A DNA stretch of 64,000 nt. It comes from JBCDCE01 sp039182515 (GTDB lineage: Bacteria; Pseudomonadota; Alphaproteobacteria; Rhodobacterales; Rhodobacteraceae). The notes under the pieces were generated by a model. That model had not been told where the DNA came from. It worked only from the letters and a program-made list of their open reading frames with translations, and ran no database searches. The translations under genes and the position numbers were made by a program. Shown one piece after another: positions 53,801 through 62,056 of the stretch (its first letter is position 1; every line of letters begins with the position of its first letter). Where the stretch lies: contig JBCDCE010000001.1 of NCBI GenBank assembly GCA_039182515.1, positions 78,095-142,094 on the forward strand, read 5' to 3'.

Positions 53801-55996
53801 TTATTTTATGATGCTGTTCAGTGTTGCGGAAGGGCGCATCACGGACGCAAGCTTCTCGGGGTCGCCTTTGTAATACCCGCCGATGTCTGCAGGTTTGCCA
53901 CGCACAGACGCCAGCTCCGCAACAATTTTTTCTTCATTTGTTCCAAGCGCTTCCGCTACAGGTTTGAAGTAATCAGCTAGCTCTTGATCGTCCGTTTGCG
54001 CAGCCAGGGCTTCGGCCCAATAGCGTGCGAACCAATAATGGCTGTCGCGGTTGTCGGGTTGTCCGACTTTGCGACCTGGAGAGCGCTCGTGATCCAAAAC
54101 CCCCTGTGTGGCGGCATCTACGCCTTTCGCCAAAACGCCTGCCTTCGCATTGCCTTTGGCATTAGCCAAGAAGGCAAAACTCTCTCCAAGAGCACAGAAC
54201 TCCCCAAGGCTGTCCCAGCGCAAGTGGTTCTCTTCGACCAGTTGTTCCACGTGTTTGGGCGCAGAGCCACCAGCGCCTGTTTCGAAGAGGCCACCGCCTT
54301 GCATCAATTTCACAATCGAGAGCATTTTGGCGGAGGTGCCGAGCTCGAGGATTGGAAAAAGATCCGTAAGGTAGTCGCGCAAAACATTGCCCGTAACCGC
54401 TATGCTGTCGGCCCCTTTGGTGATGGTCTCAAGCGTCAACTTAGTGGCGTCACGAGGCGCCATAATCTGGAATTTCTCTGTAACTCCAGCAGCTTCCAAG
54501 AGGGGCTTCACTTTTGCGATGAGTTGCGCATCGTGCGCGCGGTTGGCATCAAGCCAGAAGATAGCCTGTGCGCCCGTAGCGGCTTGGCGATCAATGGCCA
54601 GTTGCACCCAGTCTTCAATGGGTGCTTTTTTGGCCGAAGACATCCGCCAAATATCACCTGTTTCTACCGCGTGGCTGTGAAGCACATCGCCGTTCGCAGC
54701 AACCACTTGAATTGTACCGGGCGCGGAAATTTCAAACGTGGTTGGGTGTGAGCCGTATTCTTCCGCCTTTTGCGCCATGAGGCCTACGTTTTGCACGGTG
54801 CCAGAGGTTGTCACATCCAAAGCGCCATTTGCTTTGAAGAAGTTGATCGTCTCATCATAAACGCCAGCGTAGCAGCGATCTGGGATCACACATTTTGTAT
54901 CGGCTTCATTGCCATCTGGGCCCCAGCCTTTGCCGCCCGCACGGATCACGGCGGGCATGGAAGCATCGATGATCACATCTGAGGGCACGTGCAGGTTGGT
55001 GATGCCTTTATCGGAATTGACCATATACATGTCCGGCCCCGCATCGAGTGCGGCTTTAAGATCTGCTTCCAGATCCGCTTGCCCTGCAACTGCTGCTTCC
55101 AAAGCGCCAATGCCACCGTTGGGATCTGCGCCAAGCTCGGCAAGTTTGTCCCCATGTTTGGCAAAGAACGGTTCAAGATAGACGCTTACTGCGTGGCCAA
55201 AGATGATCGGGTCTGAGACCTTCATCATCGTCGCCTTCATATGCAGTGAAAAGAGAACGCCTGGATCCATGCTGGCAATCTCAGCTTTGAGAAAGCTCCG
55301 CAGGGCTGCAGCCGACATGAAGGCTGCGTCAACCACGGTGCCTTCGGCCAAGGCTATGCCGTCTTTGAGAACCGTATCGCCGATCACAATTTTGGCGTCG
55401 CCCGCCTGGGCGGCCGTGACAGTGGTTGAGGTCTCGTTCGCGTAAAAATCGTTACCTGACATAGACGCCACATGGGTTTTGCTGGAGTTCTCCCATTTGC
55501 CCATCCGGTGTGGGTTGGCTTTGGCGTAGTTCTTAACCGCTTGGGCCGCGCGGCGGTCAGAGTTGCCTTCGCGAAGCACCGGGTTCACCGCAGAGCCCTT
55601 GATGCTGTCATAGCGCGCGCGGATCTCTTTCTCTTCTGGTGTGCTTGGATCTGCCGGATAATCGGGCAGGGCATAGCCACGCTCTTGCAGCTCAGAGATT
55701 GCAGCCGTCAGTTGGGGTACAGAGGCCGAAATGTTGGGCAGTTTAATCACGTTGGCTTCTTTGGTTTTGACCCAGTCTCCCAAAGCAGCGAGGTCGTCGC
55801 TCTGTCTTTGCTCAGCGCTCAACGCGTCTGGAAAGGTCGCCAATATCCGGCCCGCCAAAGAAATGTCGCGCTTAGACACGTTCACGCCTGCCACATTGGC
55901 AAAAAACGTGACGATGGGCAAAAGCGATGCGCTTGCGAGTTCTGGAGCTTCATCAACGGTTGTGTAGACGATATCCGTACCGGTAAAATCAGACAT
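53801..55996 (-). CDS. NADP-dependent isocitrate dehydrogenase, monomeric type
   Basis: A 731-residue protein of the monomeric IDH family (Azotobacter/Corynebacterium type), unrelated in sequence to the 404-residue enzyme. Visible family segments are N-S-D-K-G-I-T-N-L-H-V-P-S-D-V-I-I-D-A-S-M-P, C-V-I-P-D-R-C-Y-A-G and D-N-R-D-S-H-Y-W-F-A-R. The ATG at 55996 follows AAGGACC; the longer frame to 56074 lacks a ribosome-binding site. It catalyses the same reaction as the neighbouring icd gene product. Confidence 0.96.
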   Translation of the reverse strand: MSDFTGTDIVYTTVDEAPELASASLLPIVTFFANVAGVNVSKRDISLAGRILATFPDALSAEQRQSDDLAALGDWVKTKEANVIKLPNISASVPQLTAAISELQERGYALPDYPADPSTPEEKEIRARYDSIKGSAVNPVLREGNSDRRAAQAVKNYAKANPHRMGKWENSSKTHVASMSGNDFYANETSTTVTAAQAGDAKIVIGDTVLKDGIALAEGTVVDAAFMSAAALRSFLKAEIASMDPGVLFSLHMKATMMKVSDPIIFGHAVSVYLEPFFAKHGDKLAELGADPNGGIGALEAAVAGQADLEADLKAALDAGPDMYMVNSDKGITNLHVPSDVIIDASMPAVIRAGGKGWGPDGNEADTKCVIPDRCYAGVYDETINFFKANGALDVTTSGTVQNVGLMAQKAEEYGSHPTTFEISAPGTIQVVAANGDVLHSHAVETGDIWRMSSAKKAPIEDWVQLAIDRQAATGAQAIFWLDANRAHDAQLIAKVKPLLEAAGVTEKFQIMAPRDATKLTLETITKGADSIAVTGNVLRDYLTDLFPILELGTSAKMLSIVKLMQGGGLFETGAGGSAPKHVEQLVEENHLRWDSLGEFCALGESFAFLANAKGNAKAGVLAKGVDAATQGVLDHERSPGRKVGQPDNRDSHYWFARYWAEALAAQTDDQELADYFKPVAEALGTNEEKIVAELASVRGKPADIGGYYKGDPEKLASVMRPSATLNSIIK

Positions 55997-56152
55997 GAGC
56001 GGTCCTTGGAAAATGTGAGGCTTTTGCCTTGCTCTAACCGAACATGCTGCGAGAGGGAAGCTTTGTATGCGCAAGTATACCGTTTTGCCGCAGGCATCCT
56101 TAGACAGTTTTGCGCGGAGTTAAAAAAGGGCGGCTGTGAGGCTCAACAAAGC

Positions 56153-57025
56153 TTATTGCTGCGCCCGAATGGCAAACTCACTTTGGGGCTTGCGTTGCGG
56201 AACGACCTGCCACTTAGAGCCGTGTTCTACGAGATCGCGATCCGCAAAGTGGCTGAGCGCGGGCGGCACCTGTGTGGTGACACCTGCACGATTGGCATAA
56301 GACCAGGCTTCGGACTTCGCGTTTGGGTCTCGCAGAAATGCAATGAAATCCAGAGCTATATCCAACCCTTCAGTTTCCATCTGTACGCGCACCCGCCAGT
56401 TCTGCTCGAGTTCAATCATGGCGCCTTGATGGGTCAGAATTCCTAGGGTGACGGGATCAAGCGGGCTACCGAAAAGATAGGGCCTGTTATAGCTGCCTGC
56501 GCCAGAGGTGACGTAGATCCTGTCGTATCCAGCCTCTTCTGTCATCACGCGGATCTCGCCTTTGGCATCCACCACCACAATCAATGGACCCGCCTGTGCC
56601 ACGCATATGCCTGCCACATGGGTCCGACAGGTCACATACCAAAGGTGATGCGGGGCTCCTGCGGTGAGGCGCTCAAAGCTTGCATTTGCTTGCCCGTCAA
56701 TCCGGTATGCAAAATTGCGCACTGCCCCGTAGGTTTCTTGCGTTACTGGCCCGTTGCGCAATGGGGCGCTGAGATCTGACAAGTTTGGAGGGGCGGCATC
56801 CGCTGCGGCCATCCTCACAATATCTTTCAAAGGCGTCTCAAAGCGCGCGAGCCCAAGCCCAAGAAGTGTCGAGGCAATCAATGTGAGTGACCAAAGCGCC
56901 AAAACTCCGTTTTGAAAAAAACGTGATTTGCCAGGCGTCTGTGTATCACCAGGTTTCTGCTTTTTACCCTTGGGCATAAGCTGATCGGCGCCTGTGGGCG
57001 GTTCAGGGGCGCTTGGAATGGACAT
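56153..57025 (-). CDS. Hypothetical single-pass membrane protein
   Basis: A 290-residue protein I do not recognise with confidence. The first 36 residues are Pro/Lys-rich, then one membrane helix (about 39-60), then an exported domain of about 220 residues with two cysteines (C133 and C141) that could form a disulfide. The C-x7-C pattern with V-A-Q-A-G-P-L-I-V faintly recalls IalB-like proteins, but this is not firm. It stands alone between the monomeric IDH and tandem-HD genes. Confidence 0.7.
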   Translation of the reverse strand: MSIPSAPEPPTGADQLMPKGKKQKPGDTQTPGKSRFFQNGVLALWSLTLIASTLLGLGLARFETPLKDIVRMAAADAAPPNLSDLSAPLRNGPVTQETYGAVRNFAYRIDGQANASFERLTAGAPHHLWYVTCRTHVAGICVAQAGPLIVVVDAKGEIRVMTEEAGYDRIYVTSGAGSYNRPYLFGSPLDPVTLGILTHQGAMIELEQNWRVRVQMETEGLDIALDFIAFLRDPNAKSEAWSYANRAGVTTQVPPALSHFADRDLVEHGSKWQVVPQRKPQSEFAIRAQQ

Positions 57026-57155
57026 CGCAACAAGACCTTTTGTGTAATGTGCAATCTATGCCGTCGGTCTTGGCGCAAATCGGGGGCCAAATGCGGTACA
57101 AAACCATGGCTTTCCCCACGGTTTTTAAACGGAGTTTAATGATTTCTTGGGCAGG

Positions 57156-58295
57156 CTAGCTGGGCAGTTGCGCGAAATAGGCATCAATTTTCGGCGTGAG
57201 ATACGCCCAAAGTTTTGGAGCACCCCGCATAACCTTTTCGCCGACACGCGCCTCCAATTGACTGCGCGTGACCTTGTATTCAGGCCAAGTGCCGCCGCCA
57301 TTGCTCAGATTGGCCAACACGGGTTGGGCGCGGTCGAGCGCTTTGGCGAATACAGCTTCAGGGCTTTGTGCCTCTTCAAAGCGCTCCCAGATCGAGCGCA
57401 GGCGCGCGGCATCTTCTTGTGGCAACAGCCCATAAATCCTGTCAGCCGCTTTGGCCTCTGCGGCCGCTTGTTGGTGCGGGTCTGTTTGCCCATGTATCGG
57501 TGTGTCGCCAGCGTCAATCTCAACAATATCGTGTAATATCAACATGGTGAGAACTTCAGTTATATTGATCGGCGTCTCTGCAATTCCCTGCAAAACAAGC
57601 GCAAACATCGCCAGATGCCACGAATGTTCAGCTGTGTTCTCGCGGCGCGGGTGGGTCAAGCATGGCGTGGCGCGTTTAATCTCTTTAAGTCGGCAGGCTT
57701 CGGCGAGAAAGGCCAACCGCTTGGCCGTGTCGCTGTCGTCCAAAGTGCCACCTTCAAGGCAAGCCACCATAAGGCCGTGAAACTCAGGAAAGCTGTTTGC
57801 AAGATGGCGTGCGCGCCCCTCGGTGAGATCCCAGCGAGAGATGTTCTTGTGTTCTAAAGAACAATCGGGCGACGCAAGGTCCTGCCAAACAGGGGCTGCG
57901 TGATCGATCCGGCGTGCGAATTGAGCGGCAGGATCAGAACTGTTGTCAAATCTTTCCCAAGTGCTGCGCAGAAAGGCGCCTTGTTGCGAAGGCAAAAGCC
58001 CATACAGCCGCTCAGCCGCCTTGGCTTCTTTCGTCGCGATCTCGGCAGGATCATGATCTTCAAAGATCGGATGATCACCCGCATCAATCTCAACGATATC
58101 GTGCACCAAAAGCATCGGTAGGATCTCATCCAACGCCTGATCTACTCCAAAAACGAGCGCCCAAAGCGCCACGTGCCACGAATGCTCGGCTGTGTTTTCA
58201 GGTCGTGCGGTGTGGATCAAGTGATTGGCGCGATTGACCTGCTTGAGCCGGTCAATCTCGGTGAGAAAAGCAATTTGCTGTTCAAGCGTCGACAA
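57156..58295 (-). CDS. Tandem HD-domain hydrolase (YfbR/HDDC2-like), internally duplicated
   Basis: A 379-residue protein made of two copies of the same roughly 180-residue HD domain. Each has R-x-E-N-T-A-E-H-S-W-H, then M-L-x-x-H-D-I-V-E-I-D-A-G-D-x-P-I, and E-A-K-A-A-x-R-x-Y-G-L-L-P. The metal-binding residues (H...HD...D) look intact in both copies. Single-domain relatives are 5'-nucleotidases of about 190 residues. Both halves may be active, or the protein may mimic the usual dimer. The substrate is probably a nucleoside monophosphate. Confidence 0.88.
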   Translation of the reverse strand: MSTLEQQIAFLTEIDRLKQVNRANHLIHTARPENTAEHSWHVALWALVFGVDQALDEILPMLLVHDIVEIDAGDHPIFEDHDPAEIATKEAKAAERLYGLLPSQQGAFLRSTWERFDNSSDPAAQFARRIDHAAPVWQDLASPDCSLEHKNISRWDLTEGRARHLANSFPEFHGLMVACLEGGTLDDSDTAKRLAFLAEACRLKEIKRATPCLTHPRRENTAEHSWHLAMFALVLQGIAETPINITEVLTMLILHDIVEIDAGDTPIHGQTDPHQQAAAEAKAADRIYGLLPQEDAARLRSIWERFEEAQSPEAVFAKALDRAQPVLANLSNGGGTWPEYKVTRSQLEARVGEKVMRGAPKLWAYLTPKIDAYFAQLPS

Positions 58296-58409
58296 GGTGT
58301 AGGTCCTGACTGGCGAGGCTTAGAGCCCCACATTTTTCTATCAGGTGACGTGATTTTCGCGGTTTGTAAATGTTGCGCATAGCGCAGAGGGCCTGCGATT
58401 TATAAGCTT

Positions 58410-58628
58410 CTACCAGCTCTCTGATGCAACCTTGGTTTTCAAAAGTCTGCGGGCGCGTTTTTCAGCCTGGCGATACCTGACAGCCGTCAAAAAAGCCTCT
58501 TGGGTGGTGGTGGACGTTGCAGCCAGGGATTTCGACACGTCTTCAATCAAGTTGTCGTTGCCAATCTCTTCAGCCGCCGCGATGACGTCTTGGGCCAACT
58601 GATCGGCCACTTCTTCCATAATGCTCAT
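58410..58628 (-). CDS. Small helical hypothetical protein
   Basis: A 72-residue, mostly helical, acidic N-terminal and basic C-terminal protein (M-S-I-M-E-E-V-A-D-Q-L-A; end K-R-A-R-R-L-L-K-T-K). AGAGGGGC five bases before the ATG at 58628 supports this start over an upstream one. No family is recognised. It is preceded on the same strand by the terminator of the VPLPA gene, so it has its own promoter. Confidence 0.65.
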   Translation of the reverse strand: MSIMEEVADQLAQDVIAAAEEIGNDNLIEDVSKSLAATSTTTQEAFLTAVRYRQAEKRARRLLKTKVASESW

Positions 58629-58694
58629 TGATTGCCCCTCTTTAAAATAATCATCGGCCGTATTCTGGAGCAGATGATTAGCCTGTGCGTTAGG

Positions 58695-58729
58695 CAAAAA
58701 AATGGCGCGAGCGAGGCCGCGCCATTTTT
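58695..58729 (-). terminator. Terminator after VPLPA gene
   Basis: A 12-bp perfect stem AAAAATGGCGCG/CGCGCCATTTTT (58698-58709 with 58718-58729) has T-runs on both sides. It can work in both directions and ends the VPLPA gene on the minus strand. Confidence 0.85.
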
Positions 58730-58750
58730 CTTCGGAATGTGTGTAAGTGC

Positions 58751-59371
58751 TTAAGCGGGTTTGCGCGTGCGCAGTCCGCCCAATGTTCCGAGGGCTGCAA
58801 TGAGTGCGGGAAAAGTTGCGGCCAGTGGGACCGATGCTGACGGTGTGTCATAGGTGACAGTAACCTGTGCCTGATTGGACCCCACAAAATAGTTGAATAA
58901 GTTGGTTTGGTTGGAGCTTTCACGGAAAGCGGAGATGTCGAGCGCCAGGGTGCTTGACCCGCTGAAGCTCACGGTATCGCCCACGAGCGTCTGCAGCGGA
59001 GACCCAAAGCGCAGGCCAATGTCGTCGTAAGCGAATGTGCCTGTGCCGCCACCGTCATCATCCAAAAAGAGCCCTTCGATCGCAGTGGTCACCCCATTGC
59101 GGGTGATTGATGCGCTGCCTGTTAAGGCCAAAACCTGGTCTTGGATGCTTCCATCCAAAATCAAGTTACCAGAGGTTTCAAACGTATCAGCGCTCGAAAA
59201 GCTGTTTGATGCAGTGTCGCGCATGGGGCCGGTGCGGTTGATCGTGGTGTTGCCCGAGATTTCAAGCGTGGTGAAGCCATCTCCAACGGTGCCGGAGAGG
59301 TTGATGACCATCGCGGCTGGCGCTGCTGTGGCGCAGAGCATGAAGGGTAGGGCAAGGACGATGCGAGACAT
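58751..59371 (-). CDS. VPLPA-CTERM-type exported protein
   Basis: A 206-residue protein with a signal peptide (hydrophobic L-A-L-P-F-M-L-C, cleavage near AAPA) and a beta-rich Ser/Thr/Gly body. A C-terminal sorting tail runs S-V-P-L-A-A-T-F-P then a hydrophobic helix then L-R-T-R-K-P-A. This is the three-part VPLPA-CTERM pattern used by an exosortase-like system in Roseobacters, here with VPLA in place of VPLPA. It is probably surface-exposed or secreted; function unknown. Confidence 0.82.
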   Translation of the reverse strand: MSRIVLALPFMLCATAAPAAMVINLSGTVGDGFTTLEISGNTTINRTGPMRDTASNSFSSADTFETSGNLILDGSIQDQVLALTGSASITRNGVTTAIEGLFLDDDGGGTGTFAYDDIGLRFGSPLQTLVGDTVSFSGSSTLALDISAFRESSNQTNLFNYFVGSNQAQVTVTYDTPSASVPLAATFPALIAALGTLGGLRTRKPA

Positions 59372-59484
59372 GTCTGATCACTCATTGTTTCTTCGCCCCC
59401 AGTGGGGAATTTTTACCAATTCGTAACCATGATTTCCACGCCACAAGCGAGGTCATTTTGTGGCAGAACTTCACCTCAAACATG

Positions 59485-59508
59485 AAAACGCCGCCCAATT
59501 GGACGGCG
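59485..59508 (-). terminator. Terminator after alpha/beta hydrolase gene
   Basis: An 8-bp stem CGCCGTCC/GGGCGGCG (one T-G pair) with an AATT loop is followed by TTTT on the minus strand, about 65 bases past the hydrolase stop. Confidence 0.75.
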
Positions 59509-59574
59509 CTTTGTCAGGATTATGGCAGCAATAGGGAGGTCTTCTCTGACGTGAAGAAAATCGCCTAAGATCGT

Positions 59575-60228
59575 CTAACGTGTGTTTTCAGTGAGTCGGC
59601 GTTGCACGTAGTTGGTGACCGTGCCCAGCATCGTGTCCATATGGGGGTCCTCAAAAAAATGACCGGCACCCTCTACCTCTGTATGGGTAATCGTAATACC
59701 CTTTTGCTCATGCAGCTTATTCACAAGAGTTGTTGTGTCCGCGGGCGGCGCCACGCGGTCGCCGGTGCCGTTTATGACCAATCCAGAGCTTGGACATGGC
59801 GCCAAAAAGGAAAAGTCGTACATATTGGCGGGCGGGCTCACCGATACAAATCCGGTAATTTCTGGGCGGCGCATCAAGAGCTGCATGCCAATCCAAGCGC
59901 CAAAACTGAAGCCCGCGACCCAGCAATGCTTCGAGTTGTTGTTCATCGATTGAAGGTAATCGAGTGCCGAGGCCGCATCCGACAGCTCGCCGATGCCCTG
60001 ATCATATTCGCCTTGGGATCGCCCAACGCCACGGAAATTGAACCGCAATACGGTAAAGCCCATGTCGTAGAAGGCATAATGCAAATTATACACGACCTTG
60101 TTGTTCATCGTCCCACCAAATTGCGGATGAGGATGCAACACGATCGCAATGGGCGCGTCTTTTTCTTTTTGCGGGTGGTAGCGGCCTTCAAGTCGGCCTT
60201 CTGGACCTGGGAAAATTACCTCGGGCAT
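59575..60228 (-). CDS. Alpha/beta hydrolase
   Basis: A 217-residue hydrolase. L-H-P-H-P-Q-F-G-G-T-M is the oxyanion region, F-N-F-R-G-V-G-R-S-Q-G a conserved loop, G-F-S-F-G the nucleophile elbow, and G-A-G-H-F-F the catalytic histidine. This matches the small serine-hydrolase group often annotated as predicted dienelactone- or YfhR-like hydrolases. The substrate is unknown. It is divergent from iscR with about 210 bases between. Confidence 0.88.
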   Translation of the reverse strand: MPEVIFPGPEGRLEGRYHPQKEKDAPIAIVLHPHPQFGGTMNNKVVYNLHYAFYDMGFTVLRFNFRGVGRSQGEYDQGIGELSDAASALDYLQSMNNNSKHCWVAGFSFGAWIGMQLLMRRPEITGFVSVSPPANMYDFSFLAPCPSSGLVINGTGDRVAPPADTTTLVNKLHEQKGITITHTEVEGAGHFFEDPHMDTMLGTVTNYVQRRLTENTR

Positions 60229-60276
60229 GGTTTTTTCGTCTTTCGCCTTTTCTTGCCAGGGGTAGCTTGCGAATTC

Positions 60277-60305
60277 TTGACGAATTCAGCGCGCCACCTT
60301 AGAAC
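60277..60305 (+). promoter_or_regulatory. Promoter of the iscR-iscS-sufB operon
   Basis: TTGACG (60277-60282) and TAGAAC (60300-60305) are 17 bases apart, upstream of iscR. The -35 is flanked by GAATTC-TTGAC-GAATTC (60271-60287), and the -10 lies inside the Irr-type palindrome. Confidence 0.6.
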
Positions 60306-60314
60306 AATTCTAAA
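60299..60314. promoter_or_regulatory. Candidate Irr (ICE) box upstream of iscR
   Basis: TTAGAA-CAA-TTCTAA is a perfect palindrome matching the alphaproteobacterial Irr-box pattern. It overlaps the predicted -10 element, which fits repression of Fe-S assembly genes by Irr when iron is low. Confidence 0.65.
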
Positions 60315-60437
60315 TACCGGTCACACGGCCTGAGCGGCCCGCAGGGTGGTAGGGGGGTAGTCCCTTGCGCGCGCGGCGTCAATGCATGGCGGGGCTCGTT
60401 CATTTGCCCGGTCGACGACAGATGGAAAGTTGGGCGC

Positions 60438-60899
60438 ATGAAATTAAGCACAAAAGGGCGCTACGCAATGGTGGCTTTGGCCGATCTTGCTTTGCAGCCC
60501 AAAGATGCATTGGTCTCGTTAGGAGAAATTTCCAAACGCCAAGATATCTCTTTGCCCTATCTCGAGCAGCTCTTCGTCAAGCTGCGCCGGGCGGACTTGG
60601 TTGTGTCGGTGCGCGGACCAGGCGGTGGCTACCGATTGGCGCGCCCGCCGTCGGAGATCCGAGTGGCAGATATCTTAGGGGCGGTGGATGAAACAGTCTC
60701 TGCGCTGCATACAGGTGGCGGTGCCTCTGGGGGCGTGTCTGGGAGCCGGGCACAAAGCATGACAAACCGGCTTTGGGAAGGACTGTCGGCGCACGTCTAT
60801 GTCTTCTTGCATCAAACGCGCTTGAGCGATGTTGTGAGCAACGATCTGGTGCCATGCCCGGCTGTGCCGTCGCTCTTTGAGGTTGTCGATGAGGCTTAG
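60438..60899 (+). CDS. iscR: Rrf2 family regulator IscR (atypical, lacking the three ligand cysteines)
   Basis: A 153-residue Rrf2 protein. The winged helix starts M-K-L-S-T-K-G-R-Y-A and has I-S-L-P-Y-L-E-Q-L-F and G-P-G-G-G-Y-R-L-A. In E. coli IscR three cysteines follow at about 92-104. Here that stretch (about 88-108, rich in Gly and Ser) has none, and the only cysteine is C140. R. sphaeroides IscR likewise lacks the three cysteines, has a single one and still binds an Fe-S cluster. It heads the isc-suf operon and probably represses it. Confidence 0.92.
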   Translation: MKLSTKGRYAMVALADLALQPKDALVSLGEISKRQDISLPYLEQLFVKLRRADLVVSVRGPGGGYRLARPPSEIRVADILGAVDETVSALHTGGGASGGVSGSRAQSMTNRLWEGLSAHVYVFLHQTRLSDVVSNDLVPCPAVPSLFEVVDEA

Positions 60900-60998
60900 G
60901 ATTTTGGGGCGTGTCACGCGTTGCCGATCCGGCAAACGTCTCCGGCGGGAGTATTTTCCACCAGGAAAATCTGCGGCACTCAAGGCGAGGTCGTTTGG

Positions 60999-62039
60999 AT
61001 GAGCCGGGTCTATTTGGACTATAACGCAACCGCACCGCTGCGCGAAGAAGCCCGTAATGCGATGATTAAAGCGATGGATCTTGTCGGCAATCCCTCTTCT
61101 GTTCACGGAGAGGGCCGGGCTGCGAAGGGTCTTGTGGAGCGCGCGCGCTTACAAGTGTCTCAAGCCTTAGGTGCCGGGGGCGCGGATATTGTTTTTACCT
61201 CTGGCGCCACGGAGGCGGCTGGGCTCTGTTTAGCGGGGCGCAATTTGCGCGCGGCAGACATCGAACATGATGCAGTGGCGGCTTGGGTTGACGCCAGCCT
61301 GCCTGTGAAAGAAGGCCTCGTTGACGTGGCTGATCCTGGCACGACAGCGCTGCAGCTGGCCAACTCGGAGACTGGGATTGTGCAGGACCTGCCTGCTGGT
61401 TTGGCTGTGAGTGACTTGACCCAAGGGATCGGAAGGCTGCCCTTTGCCTTCGATTGGTCAGGAATAGAGGCTGGGTTTTTGTCGGCCCATAAGTTGGGGG
61501 GACCCAAAGGCGTTGGTGCGGCTGTAATTCGACAGGGGCTGGATCTTCCCGCTCAGATCAAAGGGGGCGGACAAGAGCTGGGGCGGCGCTCGGGTACCGA
61601 AAACCTCATCGGGATTGCGGGATTTGGCGCAGCTATTGAAGCGGCGTCTCGGGATTTGGCAGAAGGCGAATGGGACCGGGTTGCGGAACTTAGAATTATT
61701 CTAGAGAAGGCACTTGGCGACGCCTGTTCTGATCTTATCTTTGTAGGAAGCGATCAACGGCGCTTGCCGAACACAACGTGCTTTATCCGGCCAGGATGGC
61801 CTGGTGAGACACAGGTGATGGTGATGGATTTGGCGGGCTTTGCGATAAGTGCAGGCTCTGCGTGCTCGAGCGGCAAAGTAAAGGCCAGCAGAGTGCTCAA
61901 GGCGATGGGATATTCGGAGGCTCAAGCGAAATGCGCGGTGCGCGTAAGTCTTGGGCCCGAAACGACACATGAGGACGTGCTGCGCTTTGCGCAAGCATGG
62001 CTTAAAGCGGAAAAGACAGCGCGCCTGAGGGCCGCTTAA
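60999..62039 (+). CDS. iscS: Cysteine desulfurase
   Basis: A 346-residue PLP enzyme of the NifS/IscS group: start V-Y-L-D-Y-N-A-T-A-P-L, PLP lysine in S-A-H-K-L-G-G-P-K-G, and active-site cysteine in S-A-G-S-A-C-S-S-G-K. It is about 60 residues shorter than E. coli IscS (404), including loops in the central part. The ATG at 60999 follows GGCGAGG; upstream codons do not belong to the family. It supplies sulfur for cluster assembly by the Suf proteins encoded downstream. Confidence 0.92.
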   Translation: MSRVYLDYNATAPLREEARNAMIKAMDLVGNPSSVHGEGRAAKGLVERARLQVSQALGAGGADIVFTSGATEAAGLCLAGRNLRAADIEHDAVAAWVDASLPVKEGLVDVADPGTTALQLANSETGIVQDLPAGLAVSDLTQGIGRLPFAFDWSGIEAGFLSAHKLGGPKGVGAAVIRQGLDLPAQIKGGGQELGRRSGTENLIGIAGFGAAIEAASRDLAEGEWDRVAELRIILEKALGDACSDLIFVGSDQRRLPNTTCFIRPGWPGETQVMVMDLAGFAISAGSACSSGKVKASRVLKAMGYSEAQAKCAVRVSLGPETTHEDVLRFAQAWLKAEKTARLRAA

Positions 62040-62056
62040 AGCTGGGGGAAGATCGG

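Noticed and set aside
54000..56446. Several long plus-strand frames, including one of 324 codons at 55472-56446
   Set aside because: All are antisense to the monomeric isocitrate dehydrogenase and the following gene and carry no motifs.
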